DNA of 64,000 bases from Clostridiales bacterium (GCA_019416935.1 DXWI01000001.1:130814-194813); one strand, 5' to 3'. Positions 8,456-16,928 are shown, counted from the first letter of the stretch. Notes: generated from the sequence alone by a model not told the origin. Numbers and translations are program-made.

Positions 8456-9325
8456 ATGCCAATGTTCCATCGCGAAAGTGACGCCGCACGGCGGGAGCCG
8501 ACGGTACCGGACCGTCAGCTGATGATGCTGCCCATCAACTGCATCCTCGCCAACCCAAATCAGCCGCGCAAACAGTTTGACGAGGATGGGCTGCGGGAGC
8601 TCTCCGCCTCGATCGCGCAGGCCGGTCTGATCCAGCCGCTCATCGTTCGCCGCATCGGCGGCGCGTATGAGCTCATTGCCGGAGAGCGGCGGCTGCGCGC
8701 CTGCCGCATGCTGAACATGGCCGAGGTGCCCTGCATCGTGCAGCGCACCACCGAGGAGACGAGCGCGGTTCTCGCGCTGATCGAAAACCTGCAGCGGCGC
8801 GATCTGCACTTCATCGAGGAGGCGGAGAGCTACCGGCAGCTGCTGCGTACCTACGGCACCACGCAGGAGGCGCTCGCGATGCGGCTGGGCAAGAGCCAGT
8901 CGTTCATCGCCAACAAGCTGCGCCTTTTACACCTCTCGCCGGCCGTGCGCCGGTCGCTGGTGGAAGCGCGCCTGACGGAGCGCCATGCGCGCGCGCTGCT
9001 CCAGCTTCGCGACGAACGGCTGCAGCTCAAGGCCATTGCCGACATTCTAGAAAAGTCGCTCAACGTCAAGGAAACGGAGCGTCTGGTACAGCGCATGATC
9101 GAGGCGGTCACGCCCGCGCCCCGGCCGAAGCTGCTGCGCCTGCTCAAGGATTACCGGCTGTTTCTCAACTCCGTCAAGTGCGGCGCGGAACAGCTCCGCG
9201 ACGTGGGTATGAAGGTGGAAATCCTGCAAACCGACTATGAGGACGGCGTGGACATGCTCGTAAGGGTTCGCCGGGGCGCCTGCGGGGGAACGACGCGCAG
9301 TCGCCGGGACGCCGCCGGAGAATAA
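8456..9325 (+). CDS. noc: Nucleoid occlusion protein / ParB-family DNA-binding protein
   Basis: A 289-residue ParB-like CTPase and DNA-binding protein. The start is ATG 8456 with AAAGGGG upstream. The N-terminal ParB domain has the GERRLRA nucleotide-binding motif (within LIAGERRLRACRML) and ENLQRRDL. The helix-turn-helix EALAMRLGKSQSFIANKLRL follows. The C-terminal stretch (RLFLNSVKCGAEQLRDVGMK) resembles Noc more than Spo0J. Noc binds dispersed sites and the membrane and blocks division over unsegregated DNA. In Bacillus and many relatives noc lies beside mnmG-rsmG near the origin; here those genes lie 2-5 kb away on the other strand. Confidence 0.88.
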   Translation: MPMFHRESDAARREPTVPDRQLMMLPINCILANPNQPRKQFDEDGLRELSASIAQAGLIQPLIVRRIGGAYELIAGERRLRACRMLNMAEVPCIVQRTTEETSAVLALIENLQRRDLHFIEEAESYRQLLRTYGTTQEALAMRLGKSQSFIANKLRLLHLSPAVRRSLVEARLTERHARALLQLRDERLQLKAIADILEKSLNVKETERLVQRMIEAVTPAPRPKLLRLLKDYRLFLNSVKCGAEQLRDVGMKVEILQTDYEDGVDMLVRVRRGACGGTTRSRRDAAGE

Positions 9326-9331
9326 AAAAAG

Positions 9332-9360
9332 CCCGTCAAAAAACATTGTTTTCTGACGGG
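9332..9360 (+). terminator. Terminator hairpin after noc (matches hairpin 4 of the repeat family)
   Basis: CCCGTCAAAAAAC, 3-nt loop and the complement with one mismatch. It follows noc directly and shares its sequence with the terminal hairpin of the 190-bp repeat elements at 14.6, 33.3, 44.8, 51.5 and 54.9 kb. It is probably a reduced copy of that element that now serves as the terminator. Confidence 0.7.
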
Positions 9361-9595
9361 GTTCACCGTATGTTGCGCCTTTGCTGCGACGGTATGCGCC
9401 GCCGCACACTCCCGTTGCTTCCAATGGGGTTCACAGCATGTTGCGCCTCGCCCTCCGTTCTCCCGGGCGGCAGGGCGCTCGGAATATGGGTCTGGGACGC
9501 ACCGGCCGTTCTCGGCCAGGCACGCTGCGCGGCTTTCGCTTGCTCACAGCACGCTTCGTTTGCCGGCCCTTCCGGCGGCGTCCGCTTTTGACGGG
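9361..9595. repeat. Convergent intergenic spacer with degenerate direct repeats
   Basis: Non-coding spacer between noc and the convergent oxidoreductase gene. GGGGTTCACCGTATGTTGCG (9358) recurs as GGGGTTCACAGCATGTTGCG (about 9427). The same GTTCACCG core starts the first part of the 175-bp tandem repeat at 22.4 and 22.6 kb. The right edge ends in CGCTTTTGACGGG, like a hairpin arm of the 190-bp repeat family, so this spacer may be a heavily diverged element. Confidence 0.45.
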
Positions 9596-10663
9596 CTAAA
9601 CGTGCGTCCAGCAGCCGTCGGCCGCACTCCTTTGCATAGCCTCGCACACGCGCGCAAGGTATGCGCCGTCCAGAAAGGTCGGATACCCGCCCGCGCGCCG
9701 CACAGCGGGCCGCATCATATCCGCATACGCCGCCTCGAACAGCGGCAAAAACGTGTCCTCGCGCGCTATGGGCCGGAAGGGCTCCCGCTCCATGCCGGCT
9801 TTGCCGGAAGAAAGCAGCGCGTCCGGCTGCGCTTCCCGCCACGCGGCGCTCCCGCTCTCGCCGGCGACCTCGATCGAAAGGTCGTTTTCATGCCCGCGCG
9901 ACACCTCCGAGAGCAGCACCGTGCCAATCGCGCCGTTTGCGAAACGAAGCACGACCGCCGCCGCGTCCTCGGTATCGGTCACGACCGGCCGATCGTTTTT
10001 TTCGAGCGTGAGCTGCCGGCCGTGACGGTAGCGCGTCGCATAAAAATTGCCCAGGGCCGCGCACACCGCCTCAATCCGCTCTCCCGTCCAGAAGGAGGCC
10101 AGATCCGCCCAGTGCGTACCGATCTCCGTGATGGCGCGCATATGCCCGCCGAGCGCCGGATCGAACCGCCAGCCGTCGGCATGCGGCGGCGCGTGAAACG
10201 CCTGCAGGTATTCCCCGTGTATCAGCAGCGGCCTTCCGATACCGCCGGATCGTATCCGCTCCGCTGCGGCACGGTTGGCCGGATAATAGCGCACATTCAG
10301 GCACAGCGCGGCAACGAGCGCCCGCTGTTTCACCAGTGCTGCGAGGGATTCCGCCTCCGCGGCCGCGAGACACAGCGGCTTTTCGCACACGATGTGCTTG
10401 CCCGCGTCCAGACAGGTGCGAACGGCCGCGCCGTGCAGCGCCGGCGGCGTACAGATGTGTACGGCGTCAATATCGTCCGCAAGCGCCGTTTCGATGGCCG
10501 TGCCGGCTGTCGCGCCCGCACATGCGTCCGCATGCGCCAGCACAAACGCTTCCGCGCCCGGCTGCGTGCGGCTGACCACGGCCCGAACCGTATGGCCGAG
10601 CGCGGCGAGCGCACGAGCATGTACGCCGGCGATTGAGCCGGTACCGATGATGGCAACGCGCAT
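9596..10663 (-). CDS. Gfo/Idh/MocA-family NAD(P)-dependent oxidoreductase
   Basis: A 355-residue oxidoreductase. The start is ATG 10663 with AAGGGGAGAG upstream. The N-terminal Rossmann fold (MRVAIIGTGSIAGVHARAL) binds the cofactor, and VCEKPL carries the conserved lysine and proline. The C-terminal alpha/beta domain has GGHMRAITEIGTHWADL, which includes the catalytic-type histidine. Members oxidise or reduce sugars, inositols and their derivatives; the substrate is not evident. A cupin gene lies 204 bp upstream on the same strand, an arrangement that would suit carbohydrate metabolism but proves nothing. Confidence 0.92.
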   Translation of the reverse strand: MRVAIIGTGSIAGVHARALAALGHTVRAVVSRTQPGAEAFVLAHADACAGATAGTAIETALADDIDAVHICTPPALHGAAVRTCLDAGKHIVCEKPLCLAAAEAESLAALVKQRALVAALCLNVRYYPANRAAAERIRSGGIGRPLLIHGEYLQAFHAPPHADGWRFDPALGGHMRAITEIGTHWADLASFWTGERIEAVCAALGNFYATRYRHGRQLTLEKNDRPVVTDTEDAAAVVLRFANGAIGTVLLSEVSRGHENDLSIEVAGESGSAAWREAQPDALLSSGKAGMEREPFRPIAREDTFLPLFEAAYADMMRPAVRRAGGYPTFLDGAYLARVCEAMQRSAADGCWTHV

Positions 10664-10867
10664 ATGGATGACTCTCCCCTTCCCGATCCGATTCCGCAAT
10701 GCTTCGGCCGCCCGCGCGAGCGCGCCGATTCGGCTCAGTCCGCGCAAGAATTGCGGCAAGCGCCGCGCGGTGCAGCGGCCCGCAGGCACTTGTCTCCCGA
10801 CCAACGCCACGACCGGCGAGCCCTGCCCAGGGCCGGACCCGCGTTCACCCGGCTTTCTCCGGCTGCA

Positions 10868-11371
10868 TCACACGCAGCGGCCCGTGAGCACCTCGAGCGC
10901 CTCCGAAAACGCCGGATACGCGGCTATAAGCGTTTCGCGGTCGCCGTCCTCATAGTCCGACGACTCAAAATCCGGCGCAAGCGTCGTGCCGAGCAGCGCC
11001 CATTCCCCGTCGCCTACGAGCCGCGTACCCTGCCACGCGCCGCGCGGTGCGACGGCCTGCACGACCTCGCCGTTTTCCAAATCCTGTCCGAGCCGGATCG
11101 TATACCCGGTGCCGTCGGGCAGTAGCACGGTCGTCTCACACGCCGCGCCCATATAAAAATGCCAGATCTCGTCGGTGGGCAGCCGGTGCATGCGCGAAAA
11201 CGTATCCGGCGTGAGCAGATATAGAATCGCGCCGCCGAGCCGGTGGTCCCCCATTCGGCCCTCGCTCTTTGCGAGCACCTCCTCGCTCCGATAGGTCTTT
11301 CTGTACATACCGCCCTCCACTGCAAGCGGCGTCAGACCCAGCAACTCGATGACCCGTTCCTTTGTCAGCAT
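10868..11371 (-). CDS. Cupin-domain protein, DUF985 / cupin_5 type
   Basis: A 167-residue beta-barrel protein. I choose ATG 11371 (MLTKERVIELL) because GGAGG then sits six bases upstream; ATG 11377 would abut it. Motifs fit the cupin_5 family: LTPLAVEGGMYRKTYRS, GAILYLLTPDTFSRMHRLPTDEIWHFYMG and LVGDGEWALLGTTLAPDF, with the histidine, glutamate and histidine expected to line the metal or ligand site. Family members are mostly uncharacterised; some may act on sugars. It is followed by the Gfo/Idh/MocA gene in the same direction. Confidence 0.9.
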   Translation of the reverse strand: MLTKERVIELLGLTPLAVEGGMYRKTYRSEEVLAKSEGRMGDHRLGGAILYLLTPDTFSRMHRLPTDEIWHFYMGAACETTVLLPDGTGYTIRLGQDLENGEVVQAVAPRGAWQGTRLVGDGEWALLGTTLAPDFESSDYEDGDRETLIAAYPAFSEALEVLTGRCV

Positions 11372-11639
11372 GTCCATCCTCCGTTTCGTTTTGTTCCCTG
11401 CTGCGTTCAAGCGGCAGGCTGCACCCCTTCTGCGAACGGCCGCATCCTAAGCGGCGTAGTCCCAAGCAGCAGCCCCGGCCGCATTGCCCTCATAGGCCAT
11501 GGCACTGTTCCCGAGCATCAGACGCGGCAGGCAGAGATCCTTCAGGACAGTGCAAGCCTGCGTGCCGAACGCTCCGCTCTCGCGCGCGCATGAGCGATGC
11601 CAAGGCTTGAGCTTTGAGGAAAAACCGCACCTTGTATGT
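11372..11639. other. Spacer upstream of the cupin gene, no gene seen
   Basis: The 347-bp gap between rsmG and the cupin gene holds no convincing reading frame. Its rsmG-proximal 79 bp are a fragment duplicated from rsmG (listed separately). The remainder is GC-rich and unremarkable. I see no clear promoter for the cupin gene. Confidence 0.5.
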
Positions 11640-11718
11640 CCGCTCTCCCGCGCGCACGAGCGGCATTATCCATTCGAGCAGCGCCGGCAGCGGCGCGACG
11701 GCGCGCGTGAGCGCCGCG
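11640..11718 (-). pseudogene. Duplicated internal fragment of rsmG
   Basis: About 76 bp directly downstream of the rsmG stop repeat an internal rsmG segment (about 11926-12001) at roughly five-sixths identity. Read in the right frame the copy still encodes DAALTRAVAPLPALLEW...PLVRAG, matching DAALTRAVAPLPVLLEL...PLVRVG in the intact gene. It has no start and runs into unrelated codons. It is a relic of a local duplication or of a second rsmG copy. Confidence 0.75.
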
Positions 11719-12396
11719 TCAGAGCGGCTGCTTCGACGGCGTACCGGCCTTGCGCGGATATTTGCCCGGCGTTTCGGCGTACTTTTTTGCGATTACGAGC
11801 GTGCGCGCGCCATACGCCGCCTCGACCGGAATGGTCTCCAGCGTGCAGCGAAGCGCATGGCAGGCGTTCTCTGCCCCGGCCAGCTCCGCGGTCGCGTCGC
11901 CCTTATAGGCGATGCTCAGCCCTCCCACGCGCACGAGCGGCGCCGTCAGCTCGAGCAGCACCGGCAGCGGCGCGACGGCGCGCGTGAGCGCCGCATCAAA
12001 GCTCTGGCGATATTTCGCGCTCCTGCCAGCGTCCTCGGCGCGCAGGTGCACGCAGTCGGCGGCAAGCCCCAGCCGTTCGAGCGTAAACGCCAGAAACTCG
12101 ATGCGCTTGTTCAGCGCGTCGAGCAGCGTCAGCTGTAAATCCGGCCGCATGATGAGCAGCGGAATGCCCGGAAAGCCCGCGCCCGTGCCCACATCGATGC
12201 ACCTTGCGCCGGCTTTGAGCAGCGGCGCGGCGGCAAGCGAGTCGAAAAAGTGCTTCTCGGCAACGTCCGCCGGTTCGGTGATCGCGGTCAGGTTGCGCGT
12301 TTTGTTCCACTCGATCAGCAGCGCATAATAGGTTTCAAACCGCTCCGCCTGCTCGGCCGTCAGGCCGGGGCAAAGGGCTTTGAGGTGATCAATCAC
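11719..12396 (-). CDS. rsmG: 16S rRNA (guanine527-N7)-methyltransferase
   Basis: A 225-residue SAM-dependent methyltransferase acting on G527 of 16S rRNA. It shows FETYYALLIEWNKTRNLTAI, the SAM-binding motif DVGTGAGFPGIPLLI, LLDALNKRIEFL and the characteristic C-terminus KYPRKAGTPSKQPL. The start (ATG 12396) overlaps the end of mnmG by 8 bp, so translation is coupled. The mnmG-rsmG pair is a standard origin-proximal unit in Bacillota. Confidence 0.97.
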   Translation of the reverse strand: MIDHLKALCPGLTAEQAERFETYYALLIEWNKTRNLTAITEPADVAEKHFFDSLAAAPLLKAGARCIDVGTGAGFPGIPLLIMRPDLQLTLLDALNKRIEFLAFTLERLGLAADCVHLRAEDAGRSAKYRQSFDAALTRAVAPLPVLLELTAPLVRVGGLSIAYKGDATAELAGAENACHALRCTLETIPVEAAYGARTLVIAKKYAETPGKYPRKAGTPSKQPL

Positions 12397-14305
12397 GGCC
12401 TTGCTGCGCCTCCCTTCGCTTCATCTCGATCAGCAGCACGGAAATATCCGCGGGCGATACGCCGCTGATGCGCGACGCCTGCCCGAGGCTCAGCGGGCGG
12501 ATCGCGGTCAGCTTCTGCCGCGCCTCGAGCCTGAGGCCGCTGATGGCGTGATAGTCGATCGACGCGGGCAGCAGCAGATTCTCCATGCGTCTGGCCCGCT
12601 CGACCTGCTCGCGCTGCTTTTGAATATATCCGTCGTAATGCGCGCGCGTTTCCACCTGCTCGAGCGCTTCCGCCGTGAGCGCCGGCAGCGCGGCCGGCGT
12701 ATCCGCCGTGAGCGCGAGCAGCGCCGTATACGTCATGCCGGGCCGCTTGAGCAGATCGAACAGCCGCGCGCCGTGCGGCGGCGCGCTCTCCCCGATCGCG
12801 GCGAGACACGCACCAAGCGCCTCGGAGGGCTGTACGAACGCGTCGAGCGCCTTCATGGCGGCGGCGACGTCCTCCCGCTTTTTCATGAGCCGGTCGTAGC
12901 GCGCATCCGAGATCAGCCCGGTGCGGCGCGCGCGCTCGGTGAGGCGCAGATCGGCGTTATCCTGCCGGAGCAGCAGCCGGTATTCGCAGCGCGACGTCAT
13001 CATGCGGTACGGCTCCGGCGTGCCCTTCGTCGAAAGGTCGTCCACGAGCACGCCGAGATATGCCTCGTCGCGCCCGAGCAAAAACGGCTCCTCGCCCCTG
13101 ACGTACAGCGCAGCGTTGACGCCCGCGAGAAAGCCCTGCGCGGCGGCCTCCTCATAGCCGGAGCTGCCGTTGAGCTGCCCGGCCGGAAACAGCCCCGGCA
13201 CATCCTTGACCATGAGGCTCCGGCTCAGCGCGGTCGGGTCGATACAGTCGTATTCGATCGCATAGCCGAGGCGCATGACCTCGCAGCGCTCCAGCCCCGG
13301 CAGCGTGCGCAGCATGGCGATCTGCACGTCGGCCGGCAGGCTCGTGCTCATGCCCTGCACATACATCTCGTCGGTCGTTCGGCCCTCCGGCTCGATGAAG
13401 ATCTGGTGGCGCGGCTTGTCCGAAAACTTCACGATCTTATCCTCGATCGACGGGCAGTAGCGCGTGCCGGTCGCGTGGATCTTGCCGCTGTACATGGGCG
13501 AGCGGTCGAGGTTGTCGAGGATGATGCGGTGCGTGTCCGCGTTGGTATAGGTCAGATAGCACGGGGTCTGCTCGAGCGCGAGCGAGCCGTGCAGAAACGA
13601 AAACGCGGGCGTCGGCACGTCGCCGTCCTGCCGCTCCATTTTCCCATAGTCGAGGCTGCGGCCGGACACGCGCGCGGGCGTGCCGGTCTTGAACCGCCGC
13701 ACCGGGATGCCGAGGCGCAGGAGCTGACCGGAGAGCGATTCCGCGCGCGTCAGTCCGGCGGGGCCGCTCTCGCGCGACCAGTCGCCGATGAGGATGCGGC
13801 TGTTCAGGTATACGCCGGCCGCCGCGACCACCGCGCGGCACGGAAATACAAAGCCCTCGGCGGTTTTCACGCCGCTCACGCGCCCGCCGTCGGTCAGGAT
13901 CTCCGTGGCCTCGGCCTGCAGCAGCGTGAGGCGCTCCTCCGCTTCGAGCGCGCGCTTCATGCGCTCGTGATAGCGCCGCTTGTCCATCTGTGCGCGCAGG
14001 CTGTGCACGGCGGGTCCCTTGCCGGTGTTGAGCATGCGCATCTGAATCAGCGTGTCGTCCGCGGCAAGCCCCATCTCGCCGCCCATGGCGTCGATCTCGC
14101 GCACAAGGTGTCCCTTGCCCGTGCCGCCGATGGCCGGATTGCACGGCATCAGGCCGATGGAATCGAGGTTGAGCGTGAGCAGCAGCGTCCTGAGGCCCAT
14201 GCGCGCGCACGAAAGCGCGGCCTCGCAGCCCGCGTGGCCCGCGCCGATGACGACGACCGCATAGGAATCGTCCGTATGTCCATAAGTACGCATATGATTT
14301 TGCAT
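12389..14305 (-). CDS. mnmG: tRNA uridine-5-carboxymethylaminomethyl modification enzyme MnmG
   Basis: A 638-residue FAD enzyme that works with MnmE to modify U34 of several tRNAs. The FAD-binding GAGHAG is at residues 21-26 and is followed by CNPAIGGTGKGHL; FKTGTPARV and CPSIEDKIVKF are also typical. The C-terminal helical domain has the YDGYIQKQREQ and LRLEARQKLTAIRPLSLGQASRISG-type signatures. I choose ATG 14305 (MQNHMRTYGH); ATG 14293 is the alternative. Neither has a Shine-Dalgarno site. A TACAAT box ends six bases before ATG 14305, which suggests a leaderless transcript. MnmE is not in the window. Confidence 0.96.
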   Translation of the reverse strand: MQNHMRTYGHTDDSYAVVVIGAGHAGCEAALSCARMGLRTLLLTLNLDSIGLMPCNPAIGGTGKGHLVREIDAMGGEMGLAADDTLIQMRMLNTGKGPAVHSLRAQMDKRRYHERMKRALEAEERLTLLQAEATEILTDGGRVSGVKTAEGFVFPCRAVVAAAGVYLNSRILIGDWSRESGPAGLTRAESLSGQLLRLGIPVRRFKTGTPARVSGRSLDYGKMERQDGDVPTPAFSFLHGSLALEQTPCYLTYTNADTHRIILDNLDRSPMYSGKIHATGTRYCPSIEDKIVKFSDKPRHQIFIEPEGRTTDEMYVQGMSTSLPADVQIAMLRTLPGLERCEVMRLGYAIEYDCIDPTALSRSLMVKDVPGLFPAGQLNGSSGYEEAAAQGFLAGVNAALYVRGEEPFLLGRDEAYLGVLVDDLSTKGTPEPYRMMTSRCEYRLLLRQDNADLRLTERARRTGLISDARYDRLMKKREDVAAAMKALDAFVQPSEALGACLAAIGESAPPHGARLFDLLKRPGMTYTALLALTADTPAALPALTAEALEQVETRAHYDGYIQKQREQVERARRMENLLLPASIDYHAISGLRLEARQKLTAIRPLSLGQASRISGVSPADISVLLIEMKRREAQQGRD

Positions 14306-14311
14306 ACAGAG

Positions 14312-14317
14312 ATTGTA
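14312..14317 (-). promoter_or_regulatory. -10 box for leaderless mnmG-rsmG transcript
   Basis: On the leftward strand TACAAT (within TTATACAATC) is followed by six bases and then ATG. Normal promoter geometry puts +1 on the A of that ATG. The -35 position (14335-14340, TCGCTA) matches the consensus at only three of six bases. Confidence 0.55.
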
Positions 14318-14563
14318 TAACACCCGTACCAAAATAGCGAGTGGTTTTTTGCACGCGGGCAGGGAAACGGCGCGCCATGTCTCCAAGCGTCCGTTTTTGG
14401 CATTCGGTGTGCCATCGTCGGCCGGGTTTGACGATAGTATCTGCATTATAACAGTTCTTTCGCCTGCCGCCAACCGCCTTTTCCATGACCGCCGCATATC
14501 CTGGCGAGCTTGATGGAATCTTTCGCCCGGCGGGCCGGTTCACACGCGGCCTCTTCCGCTTGT

Positions 14564-14599
14564 GCAGGAAGGACGAACGGCCCAGTGCCGTTCGTCCTT
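14564..14599 (-). repeat. Distal terminator copy flanking repeat element 1
   Basis: A 36-bp sequence, itself a hairpin (GGACGAACGGC paired with its complement), identical to 14801-14836. The pair brackets the 190-bp-type element between them. Relative to the symporter gene transcribed leftward, this is the second terminator met. Confidence 0.85.
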
Positions 14600-14606
14600 C
14601 CAGACC

Positions 14607-14798
14607 GTCAAAAAACTCTGTTTTTTGACGGGACTTCTGCTGCGGCAGGGATACACTTGCAGGTTTGACGCTGCAAACCCGCAAGCAAGGTGTCAAAAGT
14701 ACCGCACAGGTCGCTGCTTTTGACGGATTTTATGGTTCTTCCTGCGCAATTCTCGTGTGCGAACCGGCGGAGCGGTTCGCATCGCCACTTTTTTTGAC
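14607..14798 (-). mobile_element. Interspersed four-hairpin repeat element, copy 1 (192 bp)
   Basis: A non-coding element in reverse orientation with ends TTTTTTGAC and GTCAAAAAA. In element orientation it carries hairpin 1 (GCGAACCG...CGGTTCGC), hairpin 2 (GTCAAAAGC...), hairpin 3 (CTTGCGGGTTTG with CAAACCTGCAAG) and hairpin 4 (CCGTCAAAAAAC, TCT, GTTTTTTGACGG). It lies downstream of the symporter gene between two identical 36-bp terminator copies. Nothing in it encodes a protein, so any transposition would need a transposase in trans. Confidence 0.8.
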
Positions 14799-14800
14799 AA

Positions 14801-14836
14801 GCAGGAAGGACGAACGGCCCAGTGCCGTTCGTCCTT
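14801..14836 (-). terminator. Terminator of the symporter gene (proximal copy)
   Basis: GGACGAACGGC, short loop and its complement, 38 bp past the symporter stop. It is identical over 36 bp to the copy at 14564-14599 on the other side of the repeat element. On the leftward strand TTCCTGCTTGTC follows, so the T-run is poor. Confidence 0.75.
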
Positions 14837-14874
14837 TTTCTTTTTGTTTTCAGACGGTGTTCCGGTGTGCCCCG

Positions 14875-16323
14875 TTATTTTTCAACAAAAAATTTTTTGA
14901 GCGTTTCCTCCGGCGTGGGCTTGGTCAGATAGGTGACGGCCAGCGTACAGACGATCATCGCGCCAAGACCGAACATGATGCCGTAGCCCTTGACTGCCGG
15001 AAACAGCGTGGCGATCAGGAATGCGATTGCACCGCCGGCCATACCGGCGCATACGCCAGGCGCGTTCAAGCGACGCCAATACAGCCCGCCATAGAACGCC
15101 AGCGCAAAGGACAGGCCCAGGATGCCCCATGCCGGATACATGAGCGTTGCCAGCATATCGGGCGGATACAGGCCCCAGATGATGGAGATCACACCGATGA
15201 CCGCAACGGTAATGCGCGCAACGTTCATGCGGGCCTTCTCACTCAGCTTCATTTTGAACGTCTGCACGAGAATATCGTTTTCCACCGTCGAAGCGCACAT
15301 GAGCAGCAGGCCGTCCATCGTGGACATCATGGCCGCTGAGAGCGCGGCGAGGATCAGGCCGCCGATGATGGGGTGGACAAGGTTTTCGATCATCATAAAT
15401 ACGGTGTTGTCCGGAGAATCGAGTTCCGGGAACAGAACGCGGCCGCAGAAACCAATCGTAACGATGCAGATCTCAATGACGCAAACGATGGCCATAATGA
15501 TGGTGAACCCGCGTTTTTGCTCTTTCGCGCCCTTGAGGGAATAGAATCCCTTGATATAGTTGGGCGCGCCCAGCGCACCGAAAAAGTTGCTCATCAAAAC
15601 GGCAATGAATGCAGCCGGCGTGAGGGCGGACGCGGCCGTTGGCCAGGAGATATTGCCGCCCGGATTGGCGATGCCGTACTCCACGCCAAGGTTTCCGGAA
15701 CCCACCTTCCCGACGGCGATCAGTCCGGTGACAATCAGCGCCAGAATGCCGAACAGCATCAGCCCTCCCTGCACCGCGTCGGTATAAACAACCGCAAAGT
15801 AGCCGCCAAAGGCAACGTAGGCAAAGACCAGCGCGCCAAAGATCACGACCGCGGTTTCATACGAGATACCCGTCACGTTCTCCAGCAGCAGACCGGCCGC
15901 TTTGAACTGCGAAACCATCAGCGGAATCGTAAAGATCAGCAGGATAAGGCCCGCAATGAGGCGTGCCGTCTTGCTGTTGAACCGGGCCTCGAGAAAGTCC
16001 GGAACGGTCAGCATATCCATTTTCTTGGACAGGCGCATGACCTTGCCGGACAAAAAACGCCAGCACAAATAGGTGGCGATCGTCACCGCACAGCCGGCGA
16101 ATATGAACCATACGCCATAGCTCGACGCCTGCCCGGTCCAGCCAACCAGCGCACCCGCGCTCACAAGGCTGGACATATACACCAGCGCAACCAGAACGCC
16201 GGGCAGGCTGCGGCCCGCAACATAGTAGTCGGAAACGGTTTTGCTCTTCCTGTTCGCGAGAACGCCGATGATGAACATCCCCGCGAAGTAAATGATCAAA
16301 ATAATGAACGGTGTCCAATTCAT
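14875..16323 (-). CDS. Sodium:solute symporter (SSS family)
   Basis: A 482-residue polytopic membrane protein with about 13 hydrophobic segments. Typical SSS features are visible: SDYYVAGRSLPGVLVALVYMS near the N-terminus, MLTVPDFLEARFNSKTARLIAG and AALSAAMMSTMDGLLLMCAS in the sodium-site helix region. The start is ATG 16323 with GGGGGAG eight bases upstream. Overall it resembles the PanF/PutP branch, but the substrate is not certain. It follows a 31-residue membrane protein that is probably its small partner. The terminator downstream is doubled around a repeat element. Confidence 0.93.
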   Translation of the reverse strand: MNWTPFIILIIYFAGMFIIGVLANRKSKTVSDYYVAGRSLPGVLVALVYMSSLVSAGALVGWTGQASSYGVWFIFAGCAVTIATYLCWRFLSGKVMRLSKKMDMLTVPDFLEARFNSKTARLIAGLILLIFTIPLMVSQFKAAGLLLENVTGISYETAVVIFGALVFAYVAFGGYFAVVYTDAVQGGLMLFGILALIVTGLIAVGKVGSGNLGVEYGIANPGGNISWPTAASALTPAAFIAVLMSNFFGALGAPNYIKGFYSLKGAKEQKRGFTIIMAIVCVIEICIVTIGFCGRVLFPELDSPDNTVFMMIENLVHPIIGGLILAALSAAMMSTMDGLLLMCASTVENDILVQTFKMKLSEKARMNVARITVAVIGVISIIWGLYPPDMLATLMYPAWGILGLSFALAFYGGLYWRRLNAPGVCAGMAGGAIAFLIATLFPAVKGYGIMFGLGAMIVCTLAVTYLTKPTPEETLKKFFVEK

Positions 16324-16344
16324 TCAGATACTCCCCCTTTCGCG

Positions 16345-16440
16345 TTATTCTTCTTCCTCTCCCATCTTTTTTCTGCCGATCAGCATGAGTATCAACACGA
16401 TGGCCTGTATCGCGACTGCAATCCAATATCCAGCCGGCAT
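16345..16440 (-). CDS. Small single-pass membrane protein, probable symporter accessory subunit
   Basis: A 31-residue protein beginning MPAGYWIAVAIQAIVLILML, then a basic patch (GRKKMG) and four glutamates. It is one transmembrane helix with a charged cytoplasmic tail. ATG 16440 has a very strong GGAGAGGAGGGGA site. It ends 22 bp before the symporter start on the same strand. Small proteins of this size encoded just upstream of sodium:solute symporters are a known pattern (annotated as symporter small accessory protein), and I assign it on size, topology and position. Confidence 0.8.
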   Translation of the reverse strand: MPAGYWIAVAIQAIVLILMLIGRKKMGEEEE

Positions 16441-16516
16441 GGGATTCCCCTCCTCTCCTTTATGACTTGACGTGAAAGTGTGCGTGTAACCAAAACGACC
16501 GCCTTTTCAAAAGATT

Positions 16517-16567
16517 AACACATTTGTGTTCATTTGATAACATATGTGTTCATAAATTGTGTTCAAT
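16517..16567. promoter_or_regulatory. Operator-like TGTGTTCA repeats between symporter operon and XRE gene
   Basis: Three copies of TGTGTTCA begin at 16525, 16545 and 16558. The first two sit in imperfect palindromes (AACACATTTGTGTT and AACATATGTGTT). The block is AT-rich in a GC-rich neighbourhood and lies between divergent genes, so it is a good candidate binding site for the adjacent XRE regulator. Confidence 0.65.
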
Positions 16568-16622
16568 CTCCATACACTCAAGGAGACGCCCTTTGAAGCG
16601 GCGTCACAAAGGAGTGGGCTTC

Positions 16623-16871
16623 ATGCTAGATGCTATCGTCATCGGCCGGGTGATCCAGCGGGCTCGGGAGGAGAAGGGCCTGTCGCAGGAAGTCATGAGC
16701 GGCCTTGCCGGTATCGGACGCACCCACCTGAGCGCCATCGAATGCGGAGCGCGCAAACCCACGCTGGAAACCTTCTATTGCATTGGGGAAGCGCTTGACA
16801 TGCGCCCAAGCGCGCTGCTGCACGCCATTGAGGAGGAGATCGCCCGCGCCGGCGGGTCGGGCAGCGTATAA
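16623..16871 (+). CDS. XRE-family helix-turn-helix regulator
   Basis: An 82-residue Cro/CI-type DNA-binding protein. The start is ATG 16623 (MLDAIVIGRVIQRAREEKG) with AAAGGAG nine bases upstream; a longer frame exists but would run through the operator region. The HTH spans roughly residues 10-65, with GLSQEVMSGLAGIGRTHLSA and GARKPTLETFYCIGEALD. It is divergent from the symporter operon and probably regulates it, and perhaps itself, through the TGTGTTCA sites. Confidence 0.88.
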   Translation: MLDAIVIGRVIQRAREEKGLSQEVMSGLAGIGRTHLSAIECGARKPTLETFYCIGEALDMRPSALLHAIEEEIARAGGSGSV

Positions 16872-16928
16872 CGTCAGGGCATGCCGCGAAAAACAAAACT
16901 TTGCGCAGCAATTGCTCTTCCCATATGG

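Noticed and set aside
12401..14320. 639-residue plus-strand open frame
   Set aside because: Antisense shadow of mnmG, which has all family motifs; Arg/His/Ala-rich with no domain.
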